The notes: generated by a model not told the origin, from the sequence alone. Counted from the stretch's first letter, positions 1-8,779 are shown. The stretch: DNA of 64,000 nt from Yinghuangia sp045039925 (GCA_045039925.1 CP108400.1:5208001-5272000), one strand, 5' to 3'. Numbers and translations are program-made.

Positions 1-806
1 CGATCACCGCACAGATCCGCAGCCTGGAAAAGCAGGTCGGGCGGCAGCTCTTCCAGCGCCTCCCGCGCGGCGTGACGCCGACCACCGTCGCCGACGAGCT
101 GGCCGCCAAACTCGCGCCGCACCTCGACGCGTTGGAGGAGATCACCGCCCGCGACGTGCTGGGTACCGACCCCCTCCAGCACACCGTGCACCTCGCCGGA
201 CCACCCGAAGTCACCGGCCGCCGCGTCCTGCCCGCGCTCGCCGACCTGGTGCGCCGGGGCCTGCGCCTGCGCGTGACCCTCGGCTCCGGCGACGAACTGC
301 TGACCGGACTCGCCGCGGCCCGGCACGACATCGTCGTCTCCGACGTCCGGCCGCGCGGCCGCGGCATCTCCTCGACACCGCTCGCGGACGAGGAGTACGT
401 CCTGGTCGGCGCCCCGCGCTGGGCCGAACTCATGCCCCGCGGCCGAATAGAAGCCGGCGGTCCGAGCGCGCTCGACGGCGCTCCGCTCATCTCCGACAAC
501 GAGGACCAGCCGCTCGTCGAGCGTTACTGGGCAAGCGTGTTCGACACCAAGCCCACGTCGCCGGCCGGGCTGGTCGTCCCCGACCTGCGTGCGGTGCTCG
601 ACTGCGTGCGCGCGGGTGCGGGCATCGCCGTATTGCCGCGCTACCTGTGTGCGGAGGCTCTGGCGGACGCGTCGGTCGTGGCCCTGCTGGAGCCCGAGGT
701 CCCGCCGCTCAGCACGCTGTTCCTCGCCGTGCGCACCGGCGAACTCAGCCGCCCGCACCTGGCCCAGCTGCATACCCGGCTGGTCGCGCGCGCCGCCGAG
801 TGGTGA
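1..806 (+). CDS. LysR-family transcriptional regulator, 5' end outside the window
   Basis: The reading frame is open from the first bases of the window to a TGA at 804-806. It begins inside the recognition-helix end of a LysR winged helix-turn-helix: 'ITAQIRSLEKQVGRQLFQR', then 'GVTPT', is the classic LysR helix pattern. The remaining ~240 residues form the substrate-binding-like effector domain, which ends with the usual 'AGAGIAVLPRYLC' segment. Only about 20-25 N-terminal residues should be missing. LysR proteins bind DNA as tetramers and respond to a small ligand. Neither ligand nor target can be read here because the upstream neighbour is out of view. The next gene is convergent. Confidence 0.85.
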   Translation, partial: ITAQIRSLEKQVGRQLFQRLPRGVTPTTVADELAAKLAPHLDALEEITARDVLGTDPLQHTVHLAGPPEVTGRRVLPALADLVRRGLRLRVTLGSGDELLTGLAAARHDIVVSDVRPRGRGISSTPLADEEYVLVGAPRWAELMPRGRIEAGGPSALDGAPLISDNEDQPLVERYWASVFDTKPTSPAGLVVPDLRAVLDCVRAGAGIAVLPRYLCAEALADASVVALLEPEVPPLSTLFLAVRTGELSRPHLAQLHTRLVARAAEW

Positions 807-956
807 CGCGCGGCCCCGCCCGTCTCTCGCGTAGCCCCGCATGCCTGCCGCACCCCATACAACCCGCGCCACCCTCGTGCCCCGCATCCGAGCCGCCCCG
901 CATGGCGCATGCCGGGCCGCCCCGCAGCCGCCCCCTCCGCCGCCCGGTTCCCGCCC

Positions 957-1421
957 CTATTGAAGGTCGCGGGCCAGCAGCGTGAGGATGCCCTCGATGT
1001 TCGCGGTCAGGTACGCCGCGAGCGTCGCGGGGACCACGTCCACCGTGGCCAGCCCCTCGGGCGTGAACGGCACGCGCACCACCTCGTACGCGCCGTTCGG
1101 CTCCTCCACCTCAGGACCGTGCCGCAACCCCGGGTCGATCGACTCCAGGCGGCACGCGAAGAAGTGCTGGACCTTCACCCCGCCGCCCGGCTCCGGCACG
1201 GTGTCGACGAACGCCGGGACGCCGGACGCGAGTTTCGCGCCCAGCTCCTCCAGCACCTCGCGCCGCAGGCCCTCCGCGACCGTCGTGTCCCGCGCCTCGA
1301 CACCGCCGCCCGGGGTGATCCAGTACGGCGTGCGCCCCGGCTTGGTGCGCTTGATCAGGACCAGCCTGTCCTCGTCGTCGAGCAGGATCGCGCGAGCCGT
1401 CCGTTTGACCACTTCCCGCAT
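957..1421 (-). CDS. Nudix hydrolase
   Basis: 154 residues. The ATG at 1421 is preferred over an upstream in-frame TTG at 1433 because a GGAG lies six bases before the ATG. The Nudix core is seen near residues 40-62: a Gly-Gly-Gly run followed by 'RREVLEELGA'. The REVLEE metal-binding core is intact, but the first Glu of the consensus GX5EX7REUXEEXGU is a Thr, with a Glu two residues after the last Gly. Such enzymes hydrolyse nucleoside diphosphates linked to another moiety; the substrate is not predictable here. The gene stands alone between the LysR gene and the two-component system. Confidence 0.85.
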   Translation of the reverse strand: MREVVKRTARAILLDDEDRLVLIKRTKPGRTPYWITPGGGVEARDTTVAEGLRREVLEELGAKLASGVPAFVDTVPEPGGGVKVQHFFACRLESIDPGLRHGPEVEEPNGAYEVVRVPFTPEGLATVDVVPATLAAYLTANIEGILTLLARDLQ

Positions 1422-1573
1422 ATGGTGCTCCAAGGCTGTCCGGGGTACCTGAACGGATCATTCCGATCCGCGGCCCGATTCATGCCTGGGCGACCGCGCT
1501 GTCCCGCCGTTCGGACGCAGGGCGCCCGGTCCGCACCCGGTCCGCACCCGCTCCCCGCCCGGTCCGCCCGGAC

Positions 1574-2245
1574 TCAGCCCGCCTGCGGACCGGGGCGTAC
1601 GACTCCCGACTCGTAGGCGATGACGACCAGTTGCGCCCGGTCCCGGGCCCCCAGCTTCACCATCGCGCGGCTGACATGCGTCTTGGCGGTCAGCGGCGAC
1701 ACGAACAAATGCTCGGCGATCTCGTCGTTGCTCATCCCGGACGCGACCAAGGCCAGGACCTCGCGCTCGCGGTCGGTGAGTGCGGTCAGCCGGTCGGGCG
1801 CCGCCACCTTCGGCTCCGGCTGCGACAGGAACCGGGCGACCAGCGCCCGGGTGGCCCCCGGGGACAGCAGCGACTCGCCGGACGCGACCGTCTTGATGGC
1901 CCGCAGCAGGTCGGCCGGCTCGGTGTCCTTCACCAGGAAGCCGCTGGCCCCGGCCCGCAGGGCCTCGAAGACGTAGTCGTCGACCTCGAAGGTCGTCAGC
2001 ACCAGCACCTTCACACCGGCGAGGTCCTCGTCGCCGACGATCCGCCGGGTCGCCTCCAGGCCGTCCATCTCCGGCATCCGGATGTCCATCAGGACGACGT
2101 CGGCGCGCGTCTCGCGCGCCATCTTCACCGCCTCGGCGCCGTTCGCGGCCTCGCCGACCACCTCGAGCTCGGGATCCGAGCCGATCAGCACCTTGAACCC
2201 CGCACGGACCAACGACTGGTCGTCCGCGATCAGCACCCGGACCAT
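1574..2245 (-). CDS. NarL/LuxR-type response regulator
   Basis: 223 residues. The N-terminal receiver domain has the acidic pocket 'LIADDQ' near residue 6-10 and the phospho-acceptor Asp in 'VVLMDIRMPEMDG' near residue 54. The C-terminal LuxR helix-turn-helix is 'LTDREREVLALVASGMSNDE' followed by the 'VKTH'-like 'AKTHVSRAMVKL'. The ATG start lies inside the 3' end of the kinase gene (16-bp overlap), so the two are translationally coupled and form a cognate pair. The upstream MMPL exporter is on the same strand. An operon controlling lipid or drug export is therefore likely, though the signal is unknown. Confidence 0.93.
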   Translation of the reverse strand: MVRVLIADDQSLVRAGFKVLIGSDPELEVVGEAANGAEAVKMARETRADVVLMDIRMPEMDGLEATRRIVGDEDLAGVKVLVLTTFEVDDYVFEALRAGASGFLVKDTEPADLLRAIKTVASGESLLSPGATRALVARFLSQPEPKVAAPDRLTALTDREREVLALVASGMSNDEIAEHLFVSPLTAKTHVSRAMVKLGARDRAQLVVIAYESGVVRPGPQAG

Positions 2246-3858
2246 CTGCTTCCTTCCGTAGACTTCGGACGCGCCGGTCCCCCGGCCGCGATGGGCGGAC
2301 TTTCGGTCGGCAGTTCCGCGGTGACCAGGAACCCGCGCTCGCCGCCGCGCGGACCCACGCCCAGCGTCCCGCCCACGGCGGTGGCGCGCTCACGCATGCC
2401 GAGCAGACCGTGCCCGGTGCCGTGCCCGGCCGCGTCCGCGGCGGCGTCCCCGGTCGGCACCACACCGACACCAGCACCAGCACCAGCACCAGCACCGAAA
2501 CCGTTGTCCGCGACCTCCAGACGTACCGAGTACGCCTGGTAGATGATGCGCACCGTCGCCTCCGCACCCGGCCCAGCGTGCTTGACCGCGTTCGTCAGCG
2601 ACTCCTGCACGATGCGGTACAGCGCGAGGCCGACCGGCGCCGGCAGCGCCCGCTGCTCCCCGGTCACCTGCAACAGCACCGGCAGCCCGGCGGTACGGAA
2701 CGACGCGACGAGCGTCCCGATGCCCTCCGCCCCCGGCGTCGGCTCGGTCGGGTTGTCGGTGTCGCCGTCCTGGCGCAGCACGCCGAGCGTCGTACGCAGC
2801 TCCGCGAGCGCGTCGCGGCTCGCCTCCTTGATGTGTACGAGCGCCTGCTTCGCCTGCCCCGAGTCCTGGTCGATGACGTGCGCGGCGACCCCGGCCTGGA
2901 TGTTGATCATCGCGATGCTGTGCGCGACCACGTCGTGGAGTTCGCGCGCGATGCGCATGCGCTCGGCGGTGACGCGGCGGCGGGCCTCCTCCTCGCGCTC
3001 GCGGTCCGCCCGCGCGAGGCGCGCCTGCACCTCGGCCCAGTACGCCCGCTTCGCGCGCACCGCCTCGCCCACCGCGACCGGGAGGTAGAGCCACACCGCG
3101 GACAGGTAGTTCTCCGGACGCAGGAACGCCGTGCCCAGCACCGTCAGCCGGATCACCGTGTGTCCGACCGCGACCGCGGAGGCGATCCACAGCGACCTGC
3201 GCAATCCCTCGCGCGACGCGACGGTGTACATCGCGATGAGGGTCGGGATCAGGATCGAGCCTTCGCGCCCGTCCGCCGCGAGGTACGCGAGTTGGCCGAG
3301 CTCGGTCAGCGCCAGCACCACCAGCGGATGGCGGCGGCGGATCAGCAGCGGCAGACAGGTCACGACGCCGAGCGCCAGATTGAAGGCGTTGGGGTGGCCG
3401 ATGACCTGCGCGTGCTCCTTCGGCTGCGCGATCGCCCCGCCGAGCACCGCGCAGACGGTGAAAAAGGTGAGCAGCACATCGGAGACCCACGGGTGACCGC
3501 GCAGCGCACGCAGCCGCTCCCCCCACGAGCCCACAGGCCGCTGCGGGAGGGACGCCGACCCGGGCTCGGACCCGGACCCGGACCCGGAACCGTGCTCGGG
3601 CCCGGCAGCGGTGGCAGACGTACCGGAAGCGCCGGACGCACCAGGCGTGCCACCTGAACCAGGCGTACCGGCCGCGCCAGACATACCAACCGCACCGGGC
3701 ACACCGATCACACCAGCCGCACCGGACACCCCCGCCGCACCGGACACCCCCGCCGCACCAGGCGTCCCCGCCGCGTGCCCGGGCTCGCGCTCAGGCCCGC
3801 CCGCGGGCGCGGGACGGCCCCGCGCGGCGTCGCGCACGGGGTCGTCCTGCTGCTGCAT
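2230..3858 (-). CDS. Sensor histidine kinase (HisKA_3 type) with a collagen-like N-terminal tail
   Basis: 542 residues. The start is the ATG at 3858, preceded by GAGGAGAAG; the frame is open further upstream but without a comparable site. Residues 31-81 are an unusual run of about 17 Gly-X-Y triplets (GTP, GAA, GVS and so on), followed by a Gly-Ser stretch. Then come about five membrane segments (roughly 125-285), a coiled linker, the dimerisation/phospho-acceptor box 'ARELHDVVAHSI' and an HATPase domain containing 'DNGFGAG' and 'GHGLLGMRER'. An Ala-Gly-Val low-complexity insert sits in the ATP lid. It partners the downstream response regulator. The MMPL gene stop is only 34 bp upstream, so exporter-kinase-regulator are probably co-transcribed. 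Confidence 0.92.
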   Translation of the reverse strand: MQQQDDPVRDAARGRPAPAGGPEREPGHAAGTPGAAGVSGAAGVSGAAGVIGVPGAVGMSGAAGTPGSGGTPGASGASGTSATAAGPEHGSGSGSGSEPGSASLPQRPVGSWGERLRALRGHPWVSDVLLTFFTVCAVLGGAIAQPKEHAQVIGHPNAFNLALGVVTCLPLLIRRRHPLVVLALTELGQLAYLAADGREGSILIPTLIAMYTVASREGLRRSLWIASAVAVGHTVIRLTVLGTAFLRPENYLSAVWLYLPVAVGEAVRAKRAYWAEVQARLARADREREEEARRRVTAERMRIARELHDVVAHSIAMINIQAGVAAHVIDQDSGQAKQALVHIKEASRDALAELRTTLGVLRQDGDTDNPTEPTPGAEGIGTLVASFRTAGLPVLLQVTGEQRALPAPVGLALYRIVQESLTNAVKHAGPGAEATVRIIYQAYSVRLEVADNGFGAGAGAGAGVGVVPTGDAAADAAGHGTGHGLLGMRERATAVGGTLGVGPRGGERGFLVTAELPTESPPIAAGGPARPKSTEGSRWSGC

Positions 3859-3892
3859 CACTTCTCCTCGGGGTCCTTCATGGTGCGCGGGA

Positions 3893-6109
3893 TCAACGCC
3901 CCCCGCCGACGAGGACCGGCTCGCGGTCCTCCTCGCCGCGTCCCCCGTGCCCGGAATCGGGCCGGTCACCGTGACCGGGCCACCAGGCCGCGTGCCCGAC
4001 CAGTGCGGTGACCGCGGGCACCAGGAACATCGACATCACGAACGCGGAGATGCAGATGCCGGCGGAGACCGCGAATCCCATCTCCGTCATCATGCTGATT
4101 CCCGCGAACATCAGGGAGGCGAACGTCCCCGCAAGGATGACACCTGCGGCGGCCACCGAGGGACCGGCGTGCTCGACCGCGAGTGCCGCGGCCTGGCGTG
4201 GCTCGTTCCCCTCCTTCGCCTCCTCGCGCAATCGGGCGACCATGAGGATGTTGTAGTCCGTGCCGATGGCGACCACGAACATGTAGATCATGATCGGCAG
4301 CATGAACATCACGCCCGCGTGGTCCAGCAGCATCTGGAACACGAACACCGTCGCGCCCAGCGTCGCCGCGTAGCCGAGGACCACCGCCAGCATCAGGTAC
4401 CACGGTGCCACCACGCTGCGCAGCAGCAGGCCCAGGATCAGCGCGATCAGCAGGCCGGCCACCGGGAAGATGACCTTCATGTCGTGGTTGGTCGCCTCAC
4501 GGACGTCCGTGAACGCGGCCGTCGCACCGCCCACGAGGACGTCGGTGTCCGGCGGCGCGGCCCGGTCGGCCGCGTCGCGCAGCGGATCGATCGTGTCGAG
4601 CGCCTTGTTGGTGTACGGGCTCTCCTCCAGGACCAGCTTGATCTCCGCCGCCTTGCCGTCCGCGCTGTACTTCACGTGGCCGGCGTTCGGGTCGTCCGGA
4701 TTGACCTCGTTGACGTCACCGACGCCCGCGGCGTTCTCCAGGTCCATGGCGAACTTCTCCACGGCCGTCCTGTCGAGCGTCGCACCGTTCGCGGACTTGA
4801 CGTACACCTGCGTCGGGTTCAGCGTCCCGGCCGGGAAGCCGGTCTGCATGTCCTTCATCGCCTTGGCCGACTCGGTGTCGCTCGGCAGCTGGCTGATCTG
4901 GTCGTAGTCCGCCTTGAAGCCCAGCACACCGGACGCCAGGGCGAGCATGATCGCGCCGGACACCACCGCCACGCCGACCGGCCGGCGGCCGACGAGGCGG
5001 CCCATGCGCTGGAACGCCGTGCCCTCGGGCTGCTTCTGCCAGGTCTTGCTCGGCCAGAAGATCCTGGGGCCGAGCAGCGACACGACCGCCGGGACCAGCG
5101 TCAGACCCGCGACCGCCATGACGATGACCGCGATGGCCAGACCGGGGCCCATCGACCGGAAGCTGCCGAGCGTGGCCAGCAGCATCGCGCCGAACGCGAT
5201 CACCACCGCACCCGCGGCCGACGCGATGGCCTCGCCGACGCGCTCGACGGCCACGATCATGGCCTGCTTCTTGTCGTCCCCCGCCCGCAGGCGTTCTCGG
5301 TAGCGGAACAGCAGGAAGAGGATGTAGTCGGTGCCGATGCCGAACAGCACGACGATGAGGATCGTCTGCAGCGACTGCTCGACCTCGAAGCCGAACGCCT
5401 TGCCCGCGAGCGCGATCACCGCCGGGGCCACCATCGCGACCAGGCCGACCACCACGATCGGCATCAGTGCCGCGACCGGGCTGCGGTAGATCACCAGCAG
5501 CAGCACGAGGATCAGCACGATCGTCACGATGCCGACGATCGCCTCGGCCTTCTTGAAGGCGTCCTCGTTGTCGAGGTTCATCGCCGGACCGCCGGTGTAG
5601 CCGACCTTGAGGTCGGTGCCGTTCATCAGCGGCTCGGTCGCGTCGCGCAGGTGCTTGACGGCGTCGTTGACCTCGGTGTCCTGCGCGGTGCCCTTGATCG
5701 TCGCGTTCGCGAGCATGATCTTCTGGTTGTCGGACAGCTGCCCGGCCTCCACCGAGGTGACCGCGCCGACCTCCGCCTCGCCGCCCTGCGGCACCGGCTT
5801 GACCTGGCTTTCCGCCAGCTTCGCGACGATGCCCTTCACGTCGGCCTGGTCGTCCTGGGTGAAGGAGCCGCCGTCGGCGCGCTTGAAGACCAGCAGCGCG
5901 CTCTGGTCCTTGGACTGCGGGAACTGCTGCTCGGCGAGATCGTCCGCCTGGACCGACTCGTACTTGCCGGGCAGGAAGCTCGCCGTGTCCTGGTTGGTGA
6001 TGTCGGAGAGCTTCGGGGCGAACGCCACGAGGGCGACCGCGGCCACGAGCCAGATTCCGATGACCTTCCAGGGGTTGTGGACGACGAGCCTTCCGAGTCG
6101 TCCGAACAT
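3893..6109 (-). CDS. MMPL-family RND transporter
   Basis: 738 residues. The ATG at 6109 is preceded by AAGGAGAAGGC. The protein opens with a single membrane helix ('VIGIWLVAAVALVAF'), then a large extracytoplasmic loop, a block of five or six helices (near 190-370), a second loop and a second helix block. This is the duplicated RND layout of MMPL proteins. The proton-relay signature is seen in 'GIGTDYILFLLFRYRE' in the first half and 'AIGTDYNILMVARLREE' in the second. The length agrees with actinomycete MMPL proteins, which export lipids, polyketides or drugs. It is the first gene of a probable operon with the two-component system downstream. Confidence 0.95.
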   Translation of the reverse strand: MFGRLGRLVVHNPWKVIGIWLVAAVALVAFAPKLSDITNQDTASFLPGKYESVQADDLAEQQFPQSKDQSALLVFKRADGGSFTQDDQADVKGIVAKLAESQVKPVPQGGEAEVGAVTSVEAGQLSDNQKIMLANATIKGTAQDTEVNDAVKHLRDATEPLMNGTDLKVGYTGGPAMNLDNEDAFKKAEAIVGIVTIVLILVLLLVIYRSPVAALMPIVVVGLVAMVAPAVIALAGKAFGFEVEQSLQTILIVVLFGIGTDYILFLLFRYRERLRAGDDKKQAMIVAVERVGEAIASAAGAVVIAFGAMLLATLGSFRSMGPGLAIAVIVMAVAGLTLVPAVVSLLGPRIFWPSKTWQKQPEGTAFQRMGRLVGRRPVGVAVVSGAIMLALASGVLGFKADYDQISQLPSDTESAKAMKDMQTGFPAGTLNPTQVYVKSANGATLDRTAVEKFAMDLENAAGVGDVNEVNPDDPNAGHVKYSADGKAAEIKLVLEESPYTNKALDTIDPLRDAADRAAPPDTDVLVGGATAAFTDVREATNHDMKVIFPVAGLLIALILGLLLRSVVAPWYLMLAVVLGYAATLGATVFVFQMLLDHAGVMFMLPIMIYMFVVAIGTDYNILMVARLREEAKEGNEPRQAAALAVEHAGPSVAAAGVILAGTFASLMFAGISMMTEMGFAVSAGICISAFVMSMFLVPAVTALVGHAAWWPGHGDRPDSGHGGRGEEDREPVLVGGGR

Positions 6110-6270
6110 GCCTTCTCCTTCACGCTGCGGTCCCGCGGGCACGCGGATGGCCAGCATTGAAGGTAGGCAGGCATGTGCGCCCCACACAATCTGAAAAGGC
6201 GCAGGTCAGAGAAGTTGCGCCCGCTGTAGCAGCGGCCCGCACGCCGCGCGCAGAAGCGCGCTTCCGGCGC

Positions 6271-6286
6271 TACTCCGACGGGAGTA
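6271..6286. promoter_or_regulatory. Inverted repeat upstream of the MMPL gene
   Basis: TACTCC-gacg-GGAGTA, a 6-bp perfect inverted repeat, lies in the intergenic DNA between the MMPL start (6109) and the end of the next response regulator gene (6387). It could be the operator of one of the adjacent regulators or a short terminator stem. No other strong signal is seen in this 277-bp gap. Confidence 0.25.
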
Positions 6287-6386
6287 GTACGCGCTCGTCC
6301 CGGGGGACGAAAGCTGTTTCGCGGATATCTCCCCGGTCACGCCACCGGGCACATCGACCGGCCGCGCCCACCGGGCACGCCCGCCG

Positions 6387-7031
6387 TCACGCCCCCAGGT
6401 ACGCGAGCACCGCGAGCACCCGCCGGTTGTCGTCGTCCGAGGCCATGATGCCGAGCTTCCCGAAGATGCTCGTCGTGTGCTTGCTGACCGCACCTTCGGA
6501 CACGAACAGCTGCTTGGCGATCGCGGCGTTCGAGCGGCCCCCGGCCATCAGCTCCAGCACCTCGCGCTCGCGTTGCGTCAGCTGCCCCAGCGGCACGGTC
6601 TCCGCGCTGCGGGTCAGCAGCTTCGCGATCACCTCGGGGTCCATGGCGGTCCCGCCGCCCGCGACCCGGCGCACCGCCTCGACGAACTGGTCCGTGTCGA
6701 ACACCCGGTCCTTGAGCAGGTAGCCGACCCCGCCGGAGCCGTCGGCGAGCAACTCCCGGGCGTACAGCTGCTCGACGTACTGCGACAGCACCAGCACCGG
6801 CAGCCCCGGAACACGGCGACGGGCCTCCAGCGCAGCCTGGAGGCCCTCGTCGGTGAAGGTGGGCGGGAGCCGTACGTCGACCACCGCCACATCGGGATTC
6901 TTGTCGACCAGGGCCTTCAGCAGCTCCGGTCCGTTGTCCACCGCCGCGACGATCTCGAACCCGTGGGCTTCGAGCAGCCGCACCAACCCGTCCCTCAGGA
7001 GGGCGAGGTCTTCGGCGAGGACAACACGCAC
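6387..7031 (-). CDS. NarL/LuxR-type response regulator separated from its kinase
   Basis: 214 residues from the GTG at 7031, which has GGAG six bases upstream. The receiver domain opens 'VRVVLAEDLALLRDG' and carries the phospho-acceptor Asp in 'VAVVDVRLPP' (near residue 52). The LuxR domain is 'LTQREREVLELMAGGRSNAA' followed by 'AVSKHTTSIFGKLGI'. In the ancestral arrangement its start overlapped the 3' end of the histidine kinase. That kinase is now 1.8 kb away because foreign DNA lies between repeat copies 7007-7195 and 8801-8989. The start codon and ribosome binding site lie inside the repeat. The gene is now preceded by an XRE regulator on the same strand, 207 bp away. Confidence 0.93.
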   Translation of the reverse strand: MRVVLAEDLALLRDGLVRLLEAHGFEIVAAVDNGPELLKALVDKNPDVAVVDVRLPPTFTDEGLQAALEARRRVPGLPVLVLSQYVEQLYARELLADGSGGVGYLLKDRVFDTDQFVEAVRRVAGGGTAMDPEVIAKLLTRSAETVPLGQLTQREREVLELMAGGRSNAAIAKQLFVSEGAVSKHTTSIFGKLGIMASDDDNRRVLAVLAYLGA

Positions 7032-7195
7032 GGCAGCTCCATGGTGACCGTCGTCGGGCCGCCCTGGGGGCTCACCAGGGCGAGGATCCCGTCGAATGTA
7101 CCGAGCCTGCGCTCGATCCCGCGAAGTCCCGTGCCCTTCTCCAGCGCCGCACCGCCGCGCCCGTCGTCGGTCACCTCGATACGCAGCCGGCCCGC
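6995..7195 (-). pseudogene. Remnant 3' end of the histidine kinase gene
   Basis: In the frame ending at 6995 the DNA encodes the last ~60 residues of the kinase HATPase domain: 'GRLRIEVTDDGRGG', 'GTGLRGIERRLG', and the natural end 'PKTSPS'. It has no start and no rest of the gene. It is the original kinase-regulator junction, left beside the response regulator after the insertion event. The complete kinase at 8780-10078 carries the second copy with an altered last six residues (GETPRT). Confidence 0.85.
7007..7195. repeat. 189-bp direct repeat, copy A
   Basis: Matches 8801-8989 at a constant offset of 1794 bp with only two differences that I can see: a C/G in the Glu/Asp codon of 'LEKG/LDKG', and one C/G further on. 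Sequence identity stops abruptly on both sides. It consists of the 3' end of a histidine kinase gene and includes the start codon and ribosome binding site of the response regulator. With copy B it brackets about 1.6 kb of unrelated DNA. Confidence 0.95.
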
Positions 7196-7238
7196 ACAGG
7201 CCCATCGGGCCGCCCGCGCTCGATGGGGAACTTGCAGC

Positions 7239-7997
7239 TCACGCTTGCGCCGGGCGGCGGTTGTACTCGTCAAGCGCGGATTTGGTCGTCGATGCCGTCT
7301 GGAACACCAACTCCCAGGGCCCGGTGTTCACGTCGAAGTCCTTGCCGAAACCGACCCACTTGCCTGCCATGCGGCGGCCGGTCGGCTCGACCAGAAGTTG
7401 AATTGCTCCGTGGTAGCGGGCACCGGCGTAGTACCCGTCCTGGGACGTCTGCTCGACCCATGATCCCGTAACGACGTTGCGGTCGATTTCGAGGTTCATG
7501 GTCAGTGGCGAGTCCGAACTTCCCGGCAGGCTGCGGACAGTGAGCCGATTCCCGTGCTGCAACAGAACGACGTAGTGCAGGCCGATGAACGAGTCGCTCC
7601 GGCCGGAGCTGTAGTACTCGTACCGGCTGAGCCACACCCCGCCGAACTGCCCTGTCCCGGCCTGCGTGCTGCCTTCCCGGCCACGTGCCGGAGCGACACC
7701 CGCAGTCGAAGGCTCCATGTCGTGACCTCCTTTCCCGTCGTCTGTGACACGTGCGGTCGGCACCATGGCGAAACCGAGTGAGGTGATCGGGAGCCCGGTG
7801 ACGACTTCGAGTGCGCGGGCGTACACCGGGCGGGGAGCGGCGACCTCGCCGCTCTCCCATCGCTGGACGTGCCGTTTGCTGCACCCGTTCGGAGCTCCGG
7901 CGCGGTCGCCCGCCTCACGGACAGCGCGCGCCATGTCGTCCTGACTGAGGAGCATGCCCATACGGACCGCTCGCAACTTCGCGTTCGGCTCGGTCAT
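7239..7997 (-). CDS. XRE-family helix-turn-helix regulator with C-terminal beta-rich domain
   Basis: 252 residues, starting at ATG 7997 ('MTEPNAKLRAVRMGM'). An N-terminal helix-turn-helix (residues ~8-70) includes 'LSQDDMARAVREAG' and 'SKRHVQRWESGE', the usual wHTH-with-Trp-Glu-Ser-Gly recognition end of Streptomyces XRE proteins. The C-terminal half (~110-240) is rich in Trp, Tyr and Gly ('GGVWLSRYEYYSSGRSD', 'LVEPTGRRMAGKWVGFGKDF') and resembles a small beta barrel, perhaps a ligand sensor. It is divergent from the DUF397-containing genes, the usual actinomycete pairing. It lies entirely within the repeat-flanked insertion. Confidence 0.8.
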   Translation of the reverse strand: MTEPNAKLRAVRMGMLLSQDDMARAVREAGDRAGAPNGCSKRHVQRWESGEVAAPRPVYARALEVVTGLPITSLGFAMVPTARVTDDGKGGHDMEPSTAGVAPARGREGSTQAGTGQFGGVWLSRYEYYSSGRSDSFIGLHYVVLLQHGNRLTVRSLPGSSDSPLTMNLEIDRNVVTGSWVEQTSQDGYYAGARYHGAIQLLVEPTGRRMAGKWVGFGKDFDVNTGPWELVFQTASTTKSALDEYNRRPAQA

Positions 7998-8115
7998 GCG
8001 GTCAACGCTAGGGCTGCATACACCGCTTCGGTACCGAAATGCCGCCCAAACTGTCGCCGGAATGTCGCCCTGTCTGACGCCGCGCCAACAGCTGTGTCCC
8101 AGCGAACCTGATGGC

Positions 8116-8298
8116 ATGGCAGAGGTGGAGCGGACGGGGCTGTCGATGCGGGTCTACGAGGTAGCTCCGGATGGGTCCACACGGGTTGTGTCCGTAACCG
8201 TGGTGGGCCCTGCCCCGAGGTCGTGGGTTCCGGGGCGTCTGCCGCCCATGCCGCAGTACCGCTGTACACGGTGCCAATTGGAGGGAATGCCGACGTGA
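8116..8298 (+). CDS. Small hypothetical protein upstream of the DUF397 gene
   Basis: 60 residues beginning 'MAEVERTGLSMRVYEVAPDG' and ending with a Cys pair 'YRCTRCQLEG'. Its TGA at 8296-8298 overlaps a possible GTG start of the following DUF397 gene, which suggests coupled translation. It has no recognised family. No clear Shine-Dalgarno precedes the ATG, so the start is uncertain. It diverges from the XRE gene and probably forms part of the same small accessory module. Confidence 0.5.
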   Translation: MAEVERTGLSMRVYEVAPDGSTRVVSVTVVGPAPRSWVPGRLPPMPQYRCTRCQLEGMPT

Positions 8299-8315
8299 CG
8301 CAACGAGGAGGAGCC

Positions 8316-8519
8316 TTGTCCGAGCAATTCGAGTTCCGTACGGCAAGCGCCTGCACCTACAACAACAACGACCCGCGCTGCATCGAGGTGGCCACGAATG
8401 TGCCCGGCGTCGTGGCGGTCCGCCACTCCGTCACCGGGGTGGTTCAGGAGTACTCTCCGCAGGAGTGGGCCGCGTTCCTGGCGGGAGCGAAGGCCGGAGA
8501 GTTCGACCTGACGGCGTAG
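8316..8519 (+). CDS. DUF397 domain protein
   Basis: 67 residues. The TTG at 8316 is chosen because GAGGAGGAG lies just upstream. An in-frame GTG at 8295, overlapping the previous stop, would add seven residues. The fold-defining DUF397 pattern is present: 'FRTASAC....NDPRCIEVATN', a 'VAVRHS' strand and the closing 'EWAAFLAGAKAGEFD'. DUF397 proteins nearly always sit beside XRE regulators in actinomycetes. Several such pairs act as antitoxin-like or developmental regulators (the WhiJ type). The partner here is the XRE gene at 7239-7997. Confidence 0.8.
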   Translation: MSEQFEFRTASACTYNNNDPRCIEVATNVPGVVAVRHSVTGVVQEYSPQEWAAFLAGAKAGEFDLTA

Positions 8520-8530
8520 GGGATCACCCG

Positions 8531-8710
8531 ATGAGCGCGTGCCCGGCCTGCGGTGGCGATACGGTCACCGACCCCGAATGGCCGACGGCGCCGTACTGCC
8601 CGGCATGCGGTGTGTTTGCCCCGGCGGAGAATTCACGACACCGAAAGCTCGAACCGCCCAGGTTCGGGCCCGCCGCACGCGCTCTGCGGGAGCGGCCGGC
8701 GCATAGCTGA
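8531..8710 (+). CDS. Small double-CxxC zinc-ribbon protein
   Basis: 59 residues from the ATG at 8531, 11 bp after the DUF397 stop. Two knuckles, 'CPACGG' and 'YCPACGVFA', are about 20 residues apart, which suggests a single zinc ribbon, followed by a basic, Pro-rich tail. The function is not recognisable. Its position, in operon with DUF397 and followed directly by a strong hairpin, supports it as a real gene of the inserted module. Confidence 0.55.
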   Translation: MSACPACGGDTVTDPEWPTAPYCPACGVFAPAENSRHRKLEPPRFGPAARALRERPAHS

Positions 8711-8717
8711 AACACAG

Positions 8718-8753
8718 GAGCCCCTGGCGGTCCGCGAGGACTGCCAGGGGCTC
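8718..8753. terminator. Stem-loop after the DUF397 / zinc-ribbon genes
   Basis: A 16-bp stem with one mismatch (left arm begins GAGCCCCTGGC, right arm ends GCCAGGGGCTC) lies 8 bp after the zinc-ribbon gene. It can act in either direction. It would also insulate the histidine kinase gene, whose stop is at 8780 on the other strand, from the XRE and response regulator genes. Confidence 0.75.
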
Positions 8754-8779
8754 CCTTGCCGGTCAGTAGGTCCGAGACT

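Noticed and set aside
3611..6160. 849-codon plus-strand frame opposite MMPL
   Set aside because: His/Asp/Arg-rich shadow of a well-supported transporter gene.
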